A DNA stretch of 35,652 nt from positions 1 to 35,652 of the forward strand of contig JAABQI010000033.1 of assembly GCA_011391545.1 (NCBI GenBank), in the 5' to 3' direction. Source of the stretch: Rhodoferax sp. Its GTDB lineage: Bacteria; Pseudomonadota; Gammaproteobacteria; Burkholderiales; Burkholderiaceae_C. Shown here piece by piece: positions 1-8,552 of the stretch (position 1 is the stretch's first letter; every line of letters begins with the position of its first letter). The notes beneath the pieces were generated by a model. That model worked only from the letters and a program-made list of their open reading frames with translations, was not told where the DNA came from and made no database searches. A program made the position numbers and the translations under genes.

Positions 1-1
1 C

Positions 2-49
2 TCCGTGCCGGTGGGCGTGGCCGAGATCGAGGCGCTGATGCGCGGTTAA
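2..49 (+). CDS. C-terminal end of an unidentified protein (partial)
   Basis: The window opens inside a plus-strand reading frame that ends SVPVGVAEIEALMRG followed by TAA at 47-49. Only 15 residues are visible, which is too little to name a family. The regulator gene starts 32 bp downstream and the gap has no obvious promoter, so the two genes may be co-transcribed. The call rests on an open frame, normal coding composition and its position, not on homology. Confidence 0.5.
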   Translation, partial: SVPVGVAEIEALMRG

Positions 50-81
50 CAACAGTCCCAACTCCCCAGAGAGCTACCACC

Positions 82-897
82 ATGCCGCTCAGAAGCAAGT
101 CCGATCCTGTCCGAAGCACCGAAGGCAAAAACGGTGTCCAGTCCCTTGAAATTGGCATGACGATTCTGCGCGCCATCAGCGGTGGCCACCGTGCCATGAT
201 GCTCAAGGACATCGCTGCGGCGGCCGACATGCCGGCCAGCAAAGTGCACCGCTATATCGTCAGCCTGGTGCGCGCCGGGCTGGTGGAGCAGGACCCGGTA
301 AGCGCGCGCTACGACCTGGGGCCCTTTGCCCTGAGCCTGGGACTGGTGGCGGTGGAGCGCCTGGACCGGATCAAACTCGGCCTGGAGGCCATTGCCGAAT
401 TGCGCGACGAAGTCAATCAGACCATCGCGCTGGCCGTGTGGAGCGACAACGGCCCGGTCATCATCCGCTCGTTGCGCCCCTACCGGCCCATCACCGTCAA
501 CGTGATCACCGGCAGCGCCTTGCAACTGCTCACTTCGGCCAGCGGCCGGGTTTTTGCGGCTAATTTGCCGCGCAACACCACCGATGCGCTCATTGGGCGT
601 GAACGCGCCACCCTGGCATTGCCGCCCGAGTTGCAGACCGAAACCGGCATTGATGCCATGCTGGCCCAGGTGCGCGCTGACAAGCTGTCGGTGGTCAGCG
701 ACTACCACTTGGTGCCGGGAGTCGCGGCAGCAGCCGCGCCTGTATTCAATTTCAAACACGAAATCACCCTGTCGGTACTGGCCATCGGCGTCAAAAGCAT
801 GATCGACCTGACACCCGACGGCAAAGTGGTGACCGCCCTGAAACGCTGCGCCCAGAATCTGTCGATGCGGCTGGGACACGTTGAGCAGGACACCTAA
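82..897 (+). CDS. IclR-family transcriptional regulator
   Basis: A 271-residue protein with the IclR layout. An N-terminal winged helix-turn-helix (about residues 21-82) contains LKDIAAAADMPASKVHRYIV and a wing ending in RYDLG. The C-terminal effector domain (about 95-265) shows the family's ITVNVITGSALQLLTSASGRV stretch in two parts. IclR proteins of this kind usually sense an aromatic or organic acid and control the adjacent catabolic genes. It lies directly upstream of, and co-oriented with, the liv/paa array. It is the only regulator in the window; the usual phenylacetate repressors PaaX (GntR-like) and PaaR (TetR) are not seen. The effector cannot be deduced from sequence. The ATG at 82 gives the standard family length, although the ribosome site (GAGAG at 70-74) is modest. 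Confidence 0.93.
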   Translation: MPLRSKSDPVRSTEGKNGVQSLEIGMTILRAISGGHRAMMLKDIAAAADMPASKVHRYIVSLVRAGLVEQDPVSARYDLGPFALSLGLVAVERLDRIKLGLEAIAELRDEVNQTIALAVWSDNGPVIIRSLRPYRPITVNVITGSALQLLTSASGRVFAANLPRNTTDALIGRERATLALPPELQTETGIDAMLAQVRADKLSVVSDYHLVPGVAAAAAPVFNFKHEITLSVLAIGVKSMIDLTPDGKVVTALKRCAQNLSMRLGHVEQDT

Positions 898-940
898 GCC
901 TTGACTTGACCCCCTTCAAACCCACCCCTAAAAAAAATTT

Positions 941-980
941 ACGAATATCGTTTGACAGAACTAGTTCCTTAATGCAGAAT
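941..980 (+). promoter_or_regulatory. Candidate sigma70 promoter and IclR operator for the liv/paa array
   Basis: In the 195-bp gap after the IclR gene there is a perfect -35 TTGACA at 952-957, a 17-bp spacer, and CAGAAT at 975-980 as a 4/6 match to the -10 box. Immediately upstream, 941-951 forms an inverted repeat ACGA-ATA-TCGT that abuts the -35 box, a plausible regulator site. The predicted transcript would start near 987 and carry a leader of about 105 nt. Direct sight covers only the base matches; promoter activity and IclR binding are inference. Confidence 0.45.
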
Positions 981-1036
981 TCAGTCCAGTGAGCCGCTTG
1001 GCTTGCCTTGCCGTAAAAAACAACAGGAGACAACGC

Positions 1037-1093
1037 ATGTTGACGTGCCCAACCCGTTCCGGGTGTTTTAAATCTGCAGCCAGGAGCGTCTGA
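1037..1093 (+). CDS. 18-codon leader ORF overlapping the livH start
   Basis: ATG at 1037 is preceded by a strong Shine-Dalgarno AGGAGA (1025-1030) at good spacing. It encodes MLTCPTRSGCFKSAARSV and stops with TGA at 1091-1093, overlapping the livH ATG by one base (TGATG), a layout typical of translational coupling. The start context AGGAGACAACGCATG matches that of the distant substrate-binding-protein gene (AGGAGACAAAGCATG, 16702-16716) at 14 of 15 bases. It could be a leader peptide, the relic of a deleted binding-protein gene, or chance. No homology is recognised. Confidence 0.35.
   Translation: MLTCPTRSGCFKSAARSV
1052..1069 (+). terminator. Small terminator-like hairpin in the livH leader
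   Basis: ACCCG (1052-1056), loop TTC, CGGGT (1060-1064) forms a perfect 5-bp GC-rich stem followed by GTTTTA. It lies inside the 18-codon leader ORF and 29 bp before livH. The stem and T-tract are short, so it would be a weak terminator at best; an attenuator or a relic are alternatives. Confidence 0.3.
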
Positions 1094-1968
1094 TGCTGGC
1101 CGAATTTCTGCAATTCCTGTTTTCCGGCATCACCGTGGGCGCCACCTACGCGCTCGCTGCCTTGGGCTTCACGATCATCTACAACGCCAGCAATGTGATC
1201 AACTTTGCCCAGGGTGAATTCATCATGCTCGGCGGCATGCTGGCGGTGTTTTTCACCCAGGGCGGCCTGCCCATGCCGGTCGCCCTGGCGCTGGCCATTC
1301 TGCTGCCGGCGCTGGTTGGTATCGTCGTTGAGAAGCTGGCGATCGAGCCGGTCAAGGGCGCCGAGTCGGTCACGCTGATCATCATCACCATCGGCGCTTC
1401 GCTGGTCATTCGTGGTCTGATTCAGGTCTGGCTGGGCAAGGGCACCTTCAGCCTGCCGGCCTTCTCCGGCGATGTGCCGCTGCAAATTCTGGGTGCCACG
1501 CTGATGCCGCAAAGCCTGTGGGTGCTGGGTGTCACGGCCATCGTGGTGGTGGCGCTGTGGTACTTCTTTAACCGCACACTGCACGGCAAGGCCATGCTGG
1601 CCACCTCCTACAACCGGGTGGCGGCCGAGCTGGTCGGCATCAACACCAACTGGGTGCTGTTTTTAAGTTTTGCCATGTCGGCGGCACTGGGCGCGCTGGG
1701 TGGCATTTTGGTGACCCCCATCACACTGACCTCCTATGACGTGGGCATCATGCTCGGGCTCAAGGGTTTTGTGGCCGCTGTGGTCGGTGGTTTGGGCAAC
1801 GGCCTGGGCGCGGTGGTCGGCGGCTTGCTGGTGGGCATTCTGGAAGCCATGGGCGCGGGCTACATCTCTTCGTCTTACAAGGATGCAATCCCGTTTGTGT
1901 TGATCCTGCTGATCTTGTTCTTCATGCCGCGTGGCCTGTTTGGCGGCAAATCCACGGATCGGGTCTGA
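1093..1968 (+). CDS. livH: Branched-chain-amino-acid-type ABC transporter permease LivH
   Basis: A 291-residue inner-membrane permease with many hydrophobic helices. Its N-terminus is classic LivH (FLFSGITVGATYALAALGFT, then NVINFAQGEFIMLGG), and a late GLKGFVAAVVGGLGN segment is also characteristic of the family. With LivM it would form the channel of an importer in the HAAT family, whose members carry branched-chain amino acids, amides or aromatic acids. Its place at the head of a phenylacetate array argues for an aromatic acid as cargo (inference). The start has AGGAG at 1082-1086, six bases upstream. livM follows after 2 bp. Confidence 0.95.
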   Translation: MLAEFLQFLFSGITVGATYALAALGFTIIYNASNVINFAQGEFIMLGGMLAVFFTQGGLPMPVALALAILLPALVGIVVEKLAIEPVKGAESVTLIIITIGASLVIRGLIQVWLGKGTFSLPAFSGDVPLQILGATLMPQSLWVLGVTAIVVVALWYFFNRTLHGKAMLATSYNRVAAELVGINTNWVLFLSFAMSAALGALGGILVTPITLTSYDVGIMLGLKGFVAAVVGGLGNGLGAVVGGLLVGILEAMGAGYISSSYKDAIPFVLILLILFFMPRGLFGGKSTDRV

Positions 1969-1970
1969 GC

Positions 1971-2903
1971 ATGAAAAAGAGTCCTTTCATCGGTCTGTAC
2001 ATCATCATGGCCGTGTTGCTGGTGTTGCCCTTTGTGTTGCCCAACAGCTACTATGTCGACTTGGCGATCCGCATGGCCATCAACGCCATCATTGTGCTGG
2101 GCTTGAACCTGCTGATTGGCTTTGCCGGCCAGATCAGCCTGGGACATGCCGGTTTCCTGGGCATCGGGGCCTACGCCACGGCGGCACTGCCAACCCATTT
2201 TGGCTGGCATCCCATCCTGGCGCTGCTGGCGGGTGCGGTCGCAGCGGGTTTGCTGGCAGCCATTGTGGCGCGGCCCATTTTCAAACTCAAGGGCCATTAC
2301 CTGGCGATGGCAACCCTGGGCCTGGGGATCATCATCAACATCGTGGTGCGGAACGAGGCCGCCTGGACCGGTGGCCCGGACGGCATGCCAGTGCCCGCCA
2401 TGAGCCTGGCCGGGTTCGAGATTTCGGGCGACAAACACTGGTACTGGATCGTTGCCATTCTGCTGTCGGTCAGTGTCTGGGCCTCGCTGAATCTGATTGA
2501 CTCGCCATTTGGCCGGGCGCTGCGCGCGCTGCACGGCAGCGAGGTCGCCTCCAAGGTGGTGGGGGTCGACGTGGTGCGCTACAAGGTTGCGATCTTTGTG
2601 CTTTCGGCCGTTTTTGCCAGCATCATGGGCAGCGTGACCGCGCATTACGTGGGCTTCGTCACGCCCAACCTGGCAGACTTTTTCCACTCCATCGAGCTGG
2701 TCACCATGGTGGTGATCGGCGGCATGGCCTCGGTCTATGGCTCCGTGGTGGGCGCCGTGCTGCTCACGGCCCTGCCGCAGGCGCTGACCTCGTTTGAAGG
2801 CTGGGAAACCGTGATCTTTGGCGCCATCCTGATGCTGTGCATGATCTTCCTGCCCAAGGGCCTGGTGCCCACCCTGGCAGCCAAATTCAGCAAGGGAGAA
2901 TGA
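1971..2903 (+). CDS. livM: Branched-chain-amino-acid-type ABC transporter permease LivM
   Basis: A 310-residue polytopic membrane protein of the LivM family, with NLLIGFAGQISLGHAGFLGI near residues 44-64, the family hallmark, and a later SIELVTMVVIGGMASVYGSV loop near residues 240-260. It pairs with LivH as the second half of the translocation pore. It starts 2 bp after livH stops and its stop codon touches the first possible livG start, so the transporter genes are surely co-translated. Length and motifs are normal. Confidence 0.95.
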   Translation: MKKSPFIGLYIIMAVLLVLPFVLPNSYYVDLAIRMAINAIIVLGLNLLIGFAGQISLGHAGFLGIGAYATAALPTHFGWHPILALLAGAVAAGLLAAIVARPIFKLKGHYLAMATLGLGIIINIVVRNEAAWTGGPDGMPVPAMSLAGFEISGDKHWYWIVAILLSVSVWASLNLIDSPFGRALRALHGSEVASKVVGVDVVRYKVAIFVLSAVFASIMGSVTAHYVGFVTPNLADFFHSIELVTMVVIGGMASVYGSVVGAVLLTALPQALTSFEGWETVIFGAILMLCMIFLPKGLVPTLAAKFSKGE

Positions 2904-2905
2904 GC

Positions 2906-3667
2906 ATGGCCCTGCTAGAAGTCAAAGACCTGTCGATCCACTTTGGTGGCGTCAAGGCGGTGCAAAACGTGAGCTTTACGATTGACGCCGGCATTGTCTA
3001 CGCGGTGATCGGCCCCAACGGCGCCGGTAAAACCACGCTGTTCAACCTGATTACCGGGGTCTACACCCCGACCACCGGCACGATCCATCTGGACGGCGAA
3101 GCCATCGGTGGCAAATCGCCCGACGAGCTGGCACGCCGTGGCGTGGCGCGCACTTTCCAGAACCTGCAAATCTGCATGAACATGGATGCCATTGAGAATG
3201 TCATGGTCGGCGCGCATTTGCGGCTGGATCGCAACCTGCTCAAGGCCGCCCTGCGCTGGCCCGCGCTCAAACGCCGGGACCGCGAATTGCGTGGCGAGGC
3301 GGCTGAACTGATGCGTTTTGTCGGCCTGCAAGACTACATCAATGCACGCGCCGACAGCATGCCCTACGGTGCGCTCAAGCGGCTGGAAATTGCCCGCGCC
3401 CTGGCCATGAAACCGCGCCTGATTTTTCTGGACGAGCCCGCTGCCGGCCTCAACCCCAAGGAAACCATCGAAGTGGATGCGCTGGTGCGCAAGGTGGCCG
3501 ATTCGGGCGTCACGGTGGTGCTGGTCGAGCACGACATGAAGATGGTGATGAACCTCTCGGACCGTATTCTCGTGCTGGACTACGGCCGCAAGCTGACCGA
3601 AGGCACGGGCGCCGAAGTGCGCCGCAACCCCGATGTGATTGCCGCTTATCTGGGCGCGCACGCCTGA
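2906..3667 (+). CDS. livG: ABC transporter ATP-binding protein LivG
   Basis: A 253-residue cytoplasmic ATPase of the LivG type. Walker A GPNGAGKTT starts near residue 36, Walker B LIFLDEPAAGLNP has D176-E177, and the LivG-specific tail VLVEHDMKMVMNLSDRI is present. The ABC signature reads MPYGALKRLE (152 onward) rather than the more usual LxYGxQRRLE, so the conserved Gln is absent; this may be a subfamily variant. ATG 2906 is chosen because AAGGGAG (2892-2898) sits at proper distance. ATG 2900, overlapping the livM stop, would add two residues but is too close to that site. Confidence 0.94.
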   Translation: MALLEVKDLSIHFGGVKAVQNVSFTIDAGIVYAVIGPNGAGKTTLFNLITGVYTPTTGTIHLDGEAIGGKSPDELARRGVARTFQNLQICMNMDAIENVMVGAHLRLDRNLLKAALRWPALKRRDRELRGEAAELMRFVGLQDYINARADSMPYGALKRLEIARALAMKPRLIFLDEPAAGLNPKETIEVDALVRKVADSGVTVVLVEHDMKMVMNLSDRILVLDYGRKLTEGTGAEVRRNPDVIAAYLGAHA

Positions 3668-3681
3668 ACCCAAGGGACACC

Positions 3682-4998
<1,317 letters not shown>

Positions 4999-5019
4999 AT
5001 AAATCCCCAAGGAAACAAC

Positions 5020-5985
5020 ATGACCAAAAAATTCGCATCCCAGGCCGACCTGGAAGTCAAGAAAACCACCTTTGCCCAATTGTCCGAGCACTGCTGGGCC
5101 TACACCGCCGAGGGCGACCCCAACACTGGCGTCATCATTGGCGAAGACGCGGTGCTGATCTGCGACGCGCTCGCCACCCCGGTGATGGCGCAAAGCCTGA
5201 TTGCCGAGATTCGCAAGGTCTCTAGCAAACCCATCAAATACGTGGTGCTGTCGCATTACCACGCGGTGCGCGTGCTGGGCGCCTCAGGTTACAAGGATGC
5301 GGGCATGCAGGAAATCATTGCCAGCCAGGGCACCTACGAGATGATTGTGGAGCGCGGCGCGCAGGACATGCAGTCTGAGTACGAGCGTTTTCCACGCCTG
5401 TTTGACGCCTTTGACTCGATCCCCGGCCTGACCTGGCCGACCATGGTGTTCAAGGACGAAATGACGCTCTGGATGGGCAAGCTTGAAGTCAAGATCATGC
5501 ATGTGGGCCCCGGCCACACCAAGGGCGACACCATTGTGTGGGTGCCGTCTGAAAAAGTGCTGTTCTCCGGCGACCTGATGGAAGCCGATGCCGCTTGTTA
5601 CACCGGCGATGCCCAGCTTGAAGAATGGCCCGCCACGCTGGACGCGCTGGCCGCCCTCAAGCCCGAAAAAATCGTGCCTGGCCGTGGCCCGGCGCTTGAC
5701 ACGCCCGAGCGTGTGGCGGCCGGCCTGGCTTACACCCGCGACTTTGTGACCACGCTGCTGAGCTCGGCCAAGGAAGCCGTGGCGCAGGGCATGAGCCTGA
5801 ACCAGGCCATGGCGCATTGCCGCAAGGCGATGGACCCCAAGTTTGGCCAGGTCTTCATTTATGAGCACTGCCTGCCGTTTGACGTGACCCGCGCCGTGGA
5901 CGAGGCCAGCGGCATCAAACACCCGCGCATCTGGACGGCTGAGCGCGACAAGGAAATGTGGCACGGCCTGCAAGCGGCAGAGTAA
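5020..5985 (+). CDS. Metallo-beta-lactamase-fold hydrolase with altered second metal site
   Basis: A 321-residue MBL-fold protein. The usual HxHxDH motif reads HYHAVR (H79, H81, V83, R84), followed by the conserved GPGHTKGD (H166) and FSGDLM (D185). The last ligand motif reads PGRGP (R222) where a His is usual. The first-metal histidines are therefore kept, while the three residues specific to the second metal (Asp, His, His) are all replaced. The protein may be a mono-metal hydrolase or a non-hydrolytic relative. Thioester or lactone hydrolysis on an aromatic intermediate would suit the context but is a guess. AAGGAAA at 5009-5015 supports the start. Confidence 0.88.
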   Translation: MTKKFASQADLEVKKTTFAQLSEHCWAYTAEGDPNTGVIIGEDAVLICDALATPVMAQSLIAEIRKVSSKPIKYVVLSHYHAVRVLGASGYKDAGMQEIIASQGTYEMIVERGAQDMQSEYERFPRLFDAFDSIPGLTWPTMVFKDEMTLWMGKLEVKIMHVGPGHTKGDTIVWVPSEKVLFSGDLMEADAACYTGDAQLEEWPATLDALAALKPEKIVPGRGPALDTPERVAAGLAYTRDFVTTLLSSAKEAVAQGMSLNQAMAHCRKAMDPKFGQVFIYEHCLPFDVTRAVDEASGIKHPRIWTAERDKEMWHGLQAAE

Positions 5986-6031
5986 GTCACAACAACATCG
6001 GCAAAAACAAATTTAACTCCAGAGACAAGCC

Positions 6032-7705
6032 ATGTTGAGCACCTACCAATATCCAAAATTTGAGTACGTCCGCCCGCCAGAGCAATCCGGCGCTGACAAA
6101 AAGCGCTACCCCGTGGTGGTGGTCGGTGCCGGCCCGGTGGGTTTGGCGGCGGCCATCGAGCTGGCACAGTCCGGCGTGCCGGTGGTGCTGCTGGACGACG
6201 ACGACACAGTGTCGGTGGGTTCGCGCGGCGTCTGTTACGCCAAGCGCACCCTTGAAGTGCTCGACCGCCTGGGGCTGGGTGAGCCTTGTATGGACAAAGG
6301 CGTGAGCTGGAACGTGGGCCGCACCTTTTTCCGCGAGGAGGAGGTCTACAACTTCAACCTGTTGCCACAAGCTGACCACAAGCGCCCCGGCATGATCAAC
6401 CTGCAGCAGTATTACCTGGAAGAGTTCGAGGTGAAGCGCGCCCAGGAGCTGCCTAATCTGGACCTGCGCTTCAAAAACAAGGTGCTTTCCGTGACGCCTC
6501 AAGGTGATGGCGCCACGCTGCAGGTTGAAACGCCCGACGGCGTTTACACGCTGGAAACCGACTGGTTGGTGGTGGCCGACGGAGCCCGCAGTGGCATCAG
6601 GCGCCTGATGAACCTGGACATTGAAGGCAAGATCTTCAAGGACCGCTTCCTGATTGCCGACGTGGTCATGAAGGCCGATTTTCCGCACGAGCGCTGGTTC
6701 TGGTTTGACCCGCCGTTTCACCCGGGTCAGTCGGTGCTGCTGCACCGCCAGGCCGACAACGTGTACCGCATCGACTTCCAGTTGGGCTGGGACGCCGACC
6801 CCGAAGAAGAAAAGAAACCCGAAAAGGTCATTCCGCGCATCAAGGCCATGCTCGGTGATGAGCGCGAGTTTGAACTCGAATGGGTCAGTGTCTACACCTT
6901 TCAGTGCCGCCGCATGAACGCCTTCACCCACGGCCATGTGCTGTTTGCGGGTGACGCCGCGCACCAGGTGTCGCCGTTTGGCGCACGCGGCGCCAACTCC
7001 GGCATTCAAGACACCGACAACCTGTGCTGGAAACTTAAACTGGTGATCGAGGGCAAGGCCCCGCCCGAGCTGCTGGACACCTACTCCGAAGAACGTGTCT
7101 TTGCCGCCGAAGAAAACCTGATGAATTCCACCCGCTCCACCGACTTCATCACTCCCAAAAGCAAGACCTCGCTGATGTTTCGCAATGCCACTCTCAGCCT
7201 GGCACGCGAACATGCCTTTGCCCGTGCGCTGGTCAACTCCGGGCGCTTGTCGGTGCCGGCCATCCTCACGGCGTCCAGCCTGAACACGCCCGACAGCGAT
7301 GTCTTTGCTGGCGACATGGTGCCCGGAGCCCCCATGGACGACGCGCCCATGCATGTGGACGGCCGCGAGTCCTGGTTGCTCGACAACGTGGGCAAGTGTT
7401 TCATGGTGTTGCTGTACGTCACCGACCCGGCGCATGTGAGCACCGGACTATTGAACGACTTCGAGGTATTGGCCAGTGCCCCGCTGGCCCCCGAACTGGT
7501 GCTGGTGTCTGGCAAGCCGGGTGTGGCGCCGCAAGGCATTCGCCTGCTGGAAGACCGGGCAGGGCGTTTTGCCGAGCGCTTTGACGCGCGGCAAGGCACT
7601 GCCTACCTGATTCGCCCGGACCAGCATGTGGCGGCACGCTGGCGCAGCCTTGACGCGACGCAAGTCGGCACCGCGCTGGCCCGCGCCACCTGCAAGCTGC
7701 AATAA
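6032..7705 (+). CDS. FAD-dependent aromatic hydroxylase (class A, MhpA/PobA-like)
   Basis: A 557-residue single-component flavoprotein monooxygenase. It has the dinucleotide-binding GAGPVG (32-37), the DG motif VVADGARSGIRR (D183-G184) and the GD motif AGDAAHQVSPFGARGANSGI (G307-D308), followed by a thioredoxin-fold-like C-terminal region typical of the phenol hydroxylase/MhpA group. Such enzymes use NAD(P)H and O2 to add a hydroxyl group to an already hydroxylated or amino-substituted aromatic ring. The substrate is not readable from sequence. Its neighbours (DUF2783, VOC, FAH) and the MaiA gene at the far end of the array suggest it feeds a dihydroxylated ring to cleavage. The ribosome site is weak (CCAGAGAC). 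Confidence 0.92.
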   Translation: MLSTYQYPKFEYVRPPEQSGADKKRYPVVVVGAGPVGLAAAIELAQSGVPVVLLDDDDTVSVGSRGVCYAKRTLEVLDRLGLGEPCMDKGVSWNVGRTFFREEEVYNFNLLPQADHKRPGMINLQQYYLEEFEVKRAQELPNLDLRFKNKVLSVTPQGDGATLQVETPDGVYTLETDWLVVADGARSGIRRLMNLDIEGKIFKDRFLIADVVMKADFPHERWFWFDPPFHPGQSVLLHRQADNVYRIDFQLGWDADPEEEKKPEKVIPRIKAMLGDEREFELEWVSVYTFQCRRMNAFTHGHVLFAGDAAHQVSPFGARGANSGIQDTDNLCWKLKLVIEGKAPPELLDTYSEERVFAAEENLMNSTRSTDFITPKSKTSLMFRNATLSLAREHAFARALVNSGRLSVPAILTASSLNTPDSDVFAGDMVPGAPMDDAPMHVDGRESWLLDNVGKCFMVLLYVTDPAHVSTGLLNDFEVLASAPLAPELVLVSGKPGVAPQGIRLLEDRAGRFAERFDARQGTAYLIRPDQHVAARWRSLDATQVGTALARATCKLQ

Positions 7706-7712
7706 GGAGTTC

Positions 7713-7940
7713 ATGATGTCCCTGAACCTGAAGCCCAATTTCAACGAATCCGGCAAACGTTACTTTCACGCCTTTACCCCTGGCGACGATTTTTACGAAG
7801 CCCTGATTGACGCCCACCGAGATTTAAGCGACGAGCAAAGCGCCATGGTCAATGCCAAGCTGGTGCTGCTGCTCGCCAACCATGTGGGCGACATCAGTGT
7901 GCTGCGTGAAGCCATGCACATTGCCCGCAACGACTCTTAA
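7713..7940 (+). CDS. DUF2783 family small protein
   Basis: A 75-residue soluble protein, 7 bp after the hydroxylase gene and with a good ribosome site (AAGGAG at 7704-7709). I recognise the DUF2783 pattern: NLKPNFNESGKRYFHAF, DDFYEALIDAHRDLSDEQS, then NAKLVLLLANHVGD. From memory, this family is found beside flavin aromatic hydroxylase genes, which suggests an accessory subunit or stabiliser, but no function is established that I know of. ATG 7716 is an equally possible start, one codon later. Confidence 0.82.
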   Translation: MMSLNLKPNFNESGKRYFHAFTPGDDFYEALIDAHRDLSDEQSAMVNAKLVLLLANHVGDISVLREAMHIARNDS

Positions 7941-7948
7941 TCAGTTGA

Positions 7949-7987
7949 GGACAGAGCTGGCTCGCCAAGCGTGGCCGCGGTCTGTCC
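7949..7987 (+). other. Intergenic hairpin between the DUF2783 and VOC genes
   Basis: GGACAGA (7949-7955) pairs perfectly with TCTGTCC (7981-7987). The 25-nt interior contains a second small palindrome, TGGC-TC-GCCA. No T-tract follows, so it is not a standard terminator. It may be an mRNA processing or stability element within the long transcript, and at 69 bp this is one of the largest gaps in the array. Confidence 0.4.
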
Positions 7988-8009
7988 CACAAATCAAAAG
8001 GTTTCACCC

Positions 8010-8549
8010 ATGCAAATCCAGAAAATTCACCATGTGGCTTACCGCTGCAAAGACGCCAAACAGACCGTGGAGTGGTACGGCAAGTACCTCAACATGAACT
8101 TCATTCTGGCGATTGCCGAGAACGAAGTGCCCTCCACCCACGAGCCCGACCCCTACATGCACGTCTTTCTGGATGCGGGCGGCGGCAATGTGCTGGCGTT
8201 CTTTGAGCTGCCCACCAAACCTGAAATGGGCCGCGACGAGAACACGCCGGCCTGGACACAACACCTCGCCATGCAAGTGGCCACGGTCGACGAGCTGCTG
8301 GAAACCAAGGCCAAGCTCGAAGCCGACGGCATTGAAGTGGTGGGGCCCACCGACCACACCATCTTCAAGTCGATCTACTTCTTTGACCCCAGCGGTCACC
8401 GGCTGGAACTGGCCGCCAACACCGGCACACCCAAGATGGCCAAGATGCTTGACGACGCCAAATGGGACATGCTCAACGAATGGGCCGTCACCAAAAAGGC
8501 CCCGCAGCACGCCCGCTGGATGCACGACGGCTCTTATGCCGGGGAATAA
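8010..8549 (+). CDS. VOC superfamily metalloprotein (glyoxalase/dioxygenase fold)
   Basis: A 179-residue protein with two beta-alpha-beta-beta-beta modules. Candidate metal ligands are H8 (IHHVAY), E66 (FFELP), H85 (TQHLA) and E133 (HRLELAA). This four-ligand His-Glu-His-Glu set, with spacing close to glyoxalase I (H5, E56, H74, E122 in the E. coli enzyme as I recall it), favours an isomerase, lyase or epimerase-like site over the three-ligand His-His-Glu site of extradiol dioxygenases. It stops 3 bp before the FAH-family gene, so the two products probably act on consecutive intermediates. The ATG at 8010 is the first Met giving a complete VOC domain. Ring cleavage cannot be excluded. Confidence 0.85.
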   Translation: MQIQKIHHVAYRCKDAKQTVEWYGKYLNMNFILAIAENEVPSTHEPDPYMHVFLDAGGGNVLAFFELPTKPEMGRDENTPAWTQHLAMQVATVDELLETKAKLEADGIEVVGPTDHTIFKSIYFFDPSGHRLELAANTGTPKMAKMLDDAKWDMLNEWAVTKKAPQHARWMHDGSYAGE

Positions 8550-8552
8550 GCC

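Noticed and set aside
5987-7435. A 482-codon minus-strand frame opposite the flavin hydroxylase gene
   Set aside because: Antisense shadow: low-complexity His/Val/Gln composition and no motif, while the plus strand carries all hydroxylase motifs.
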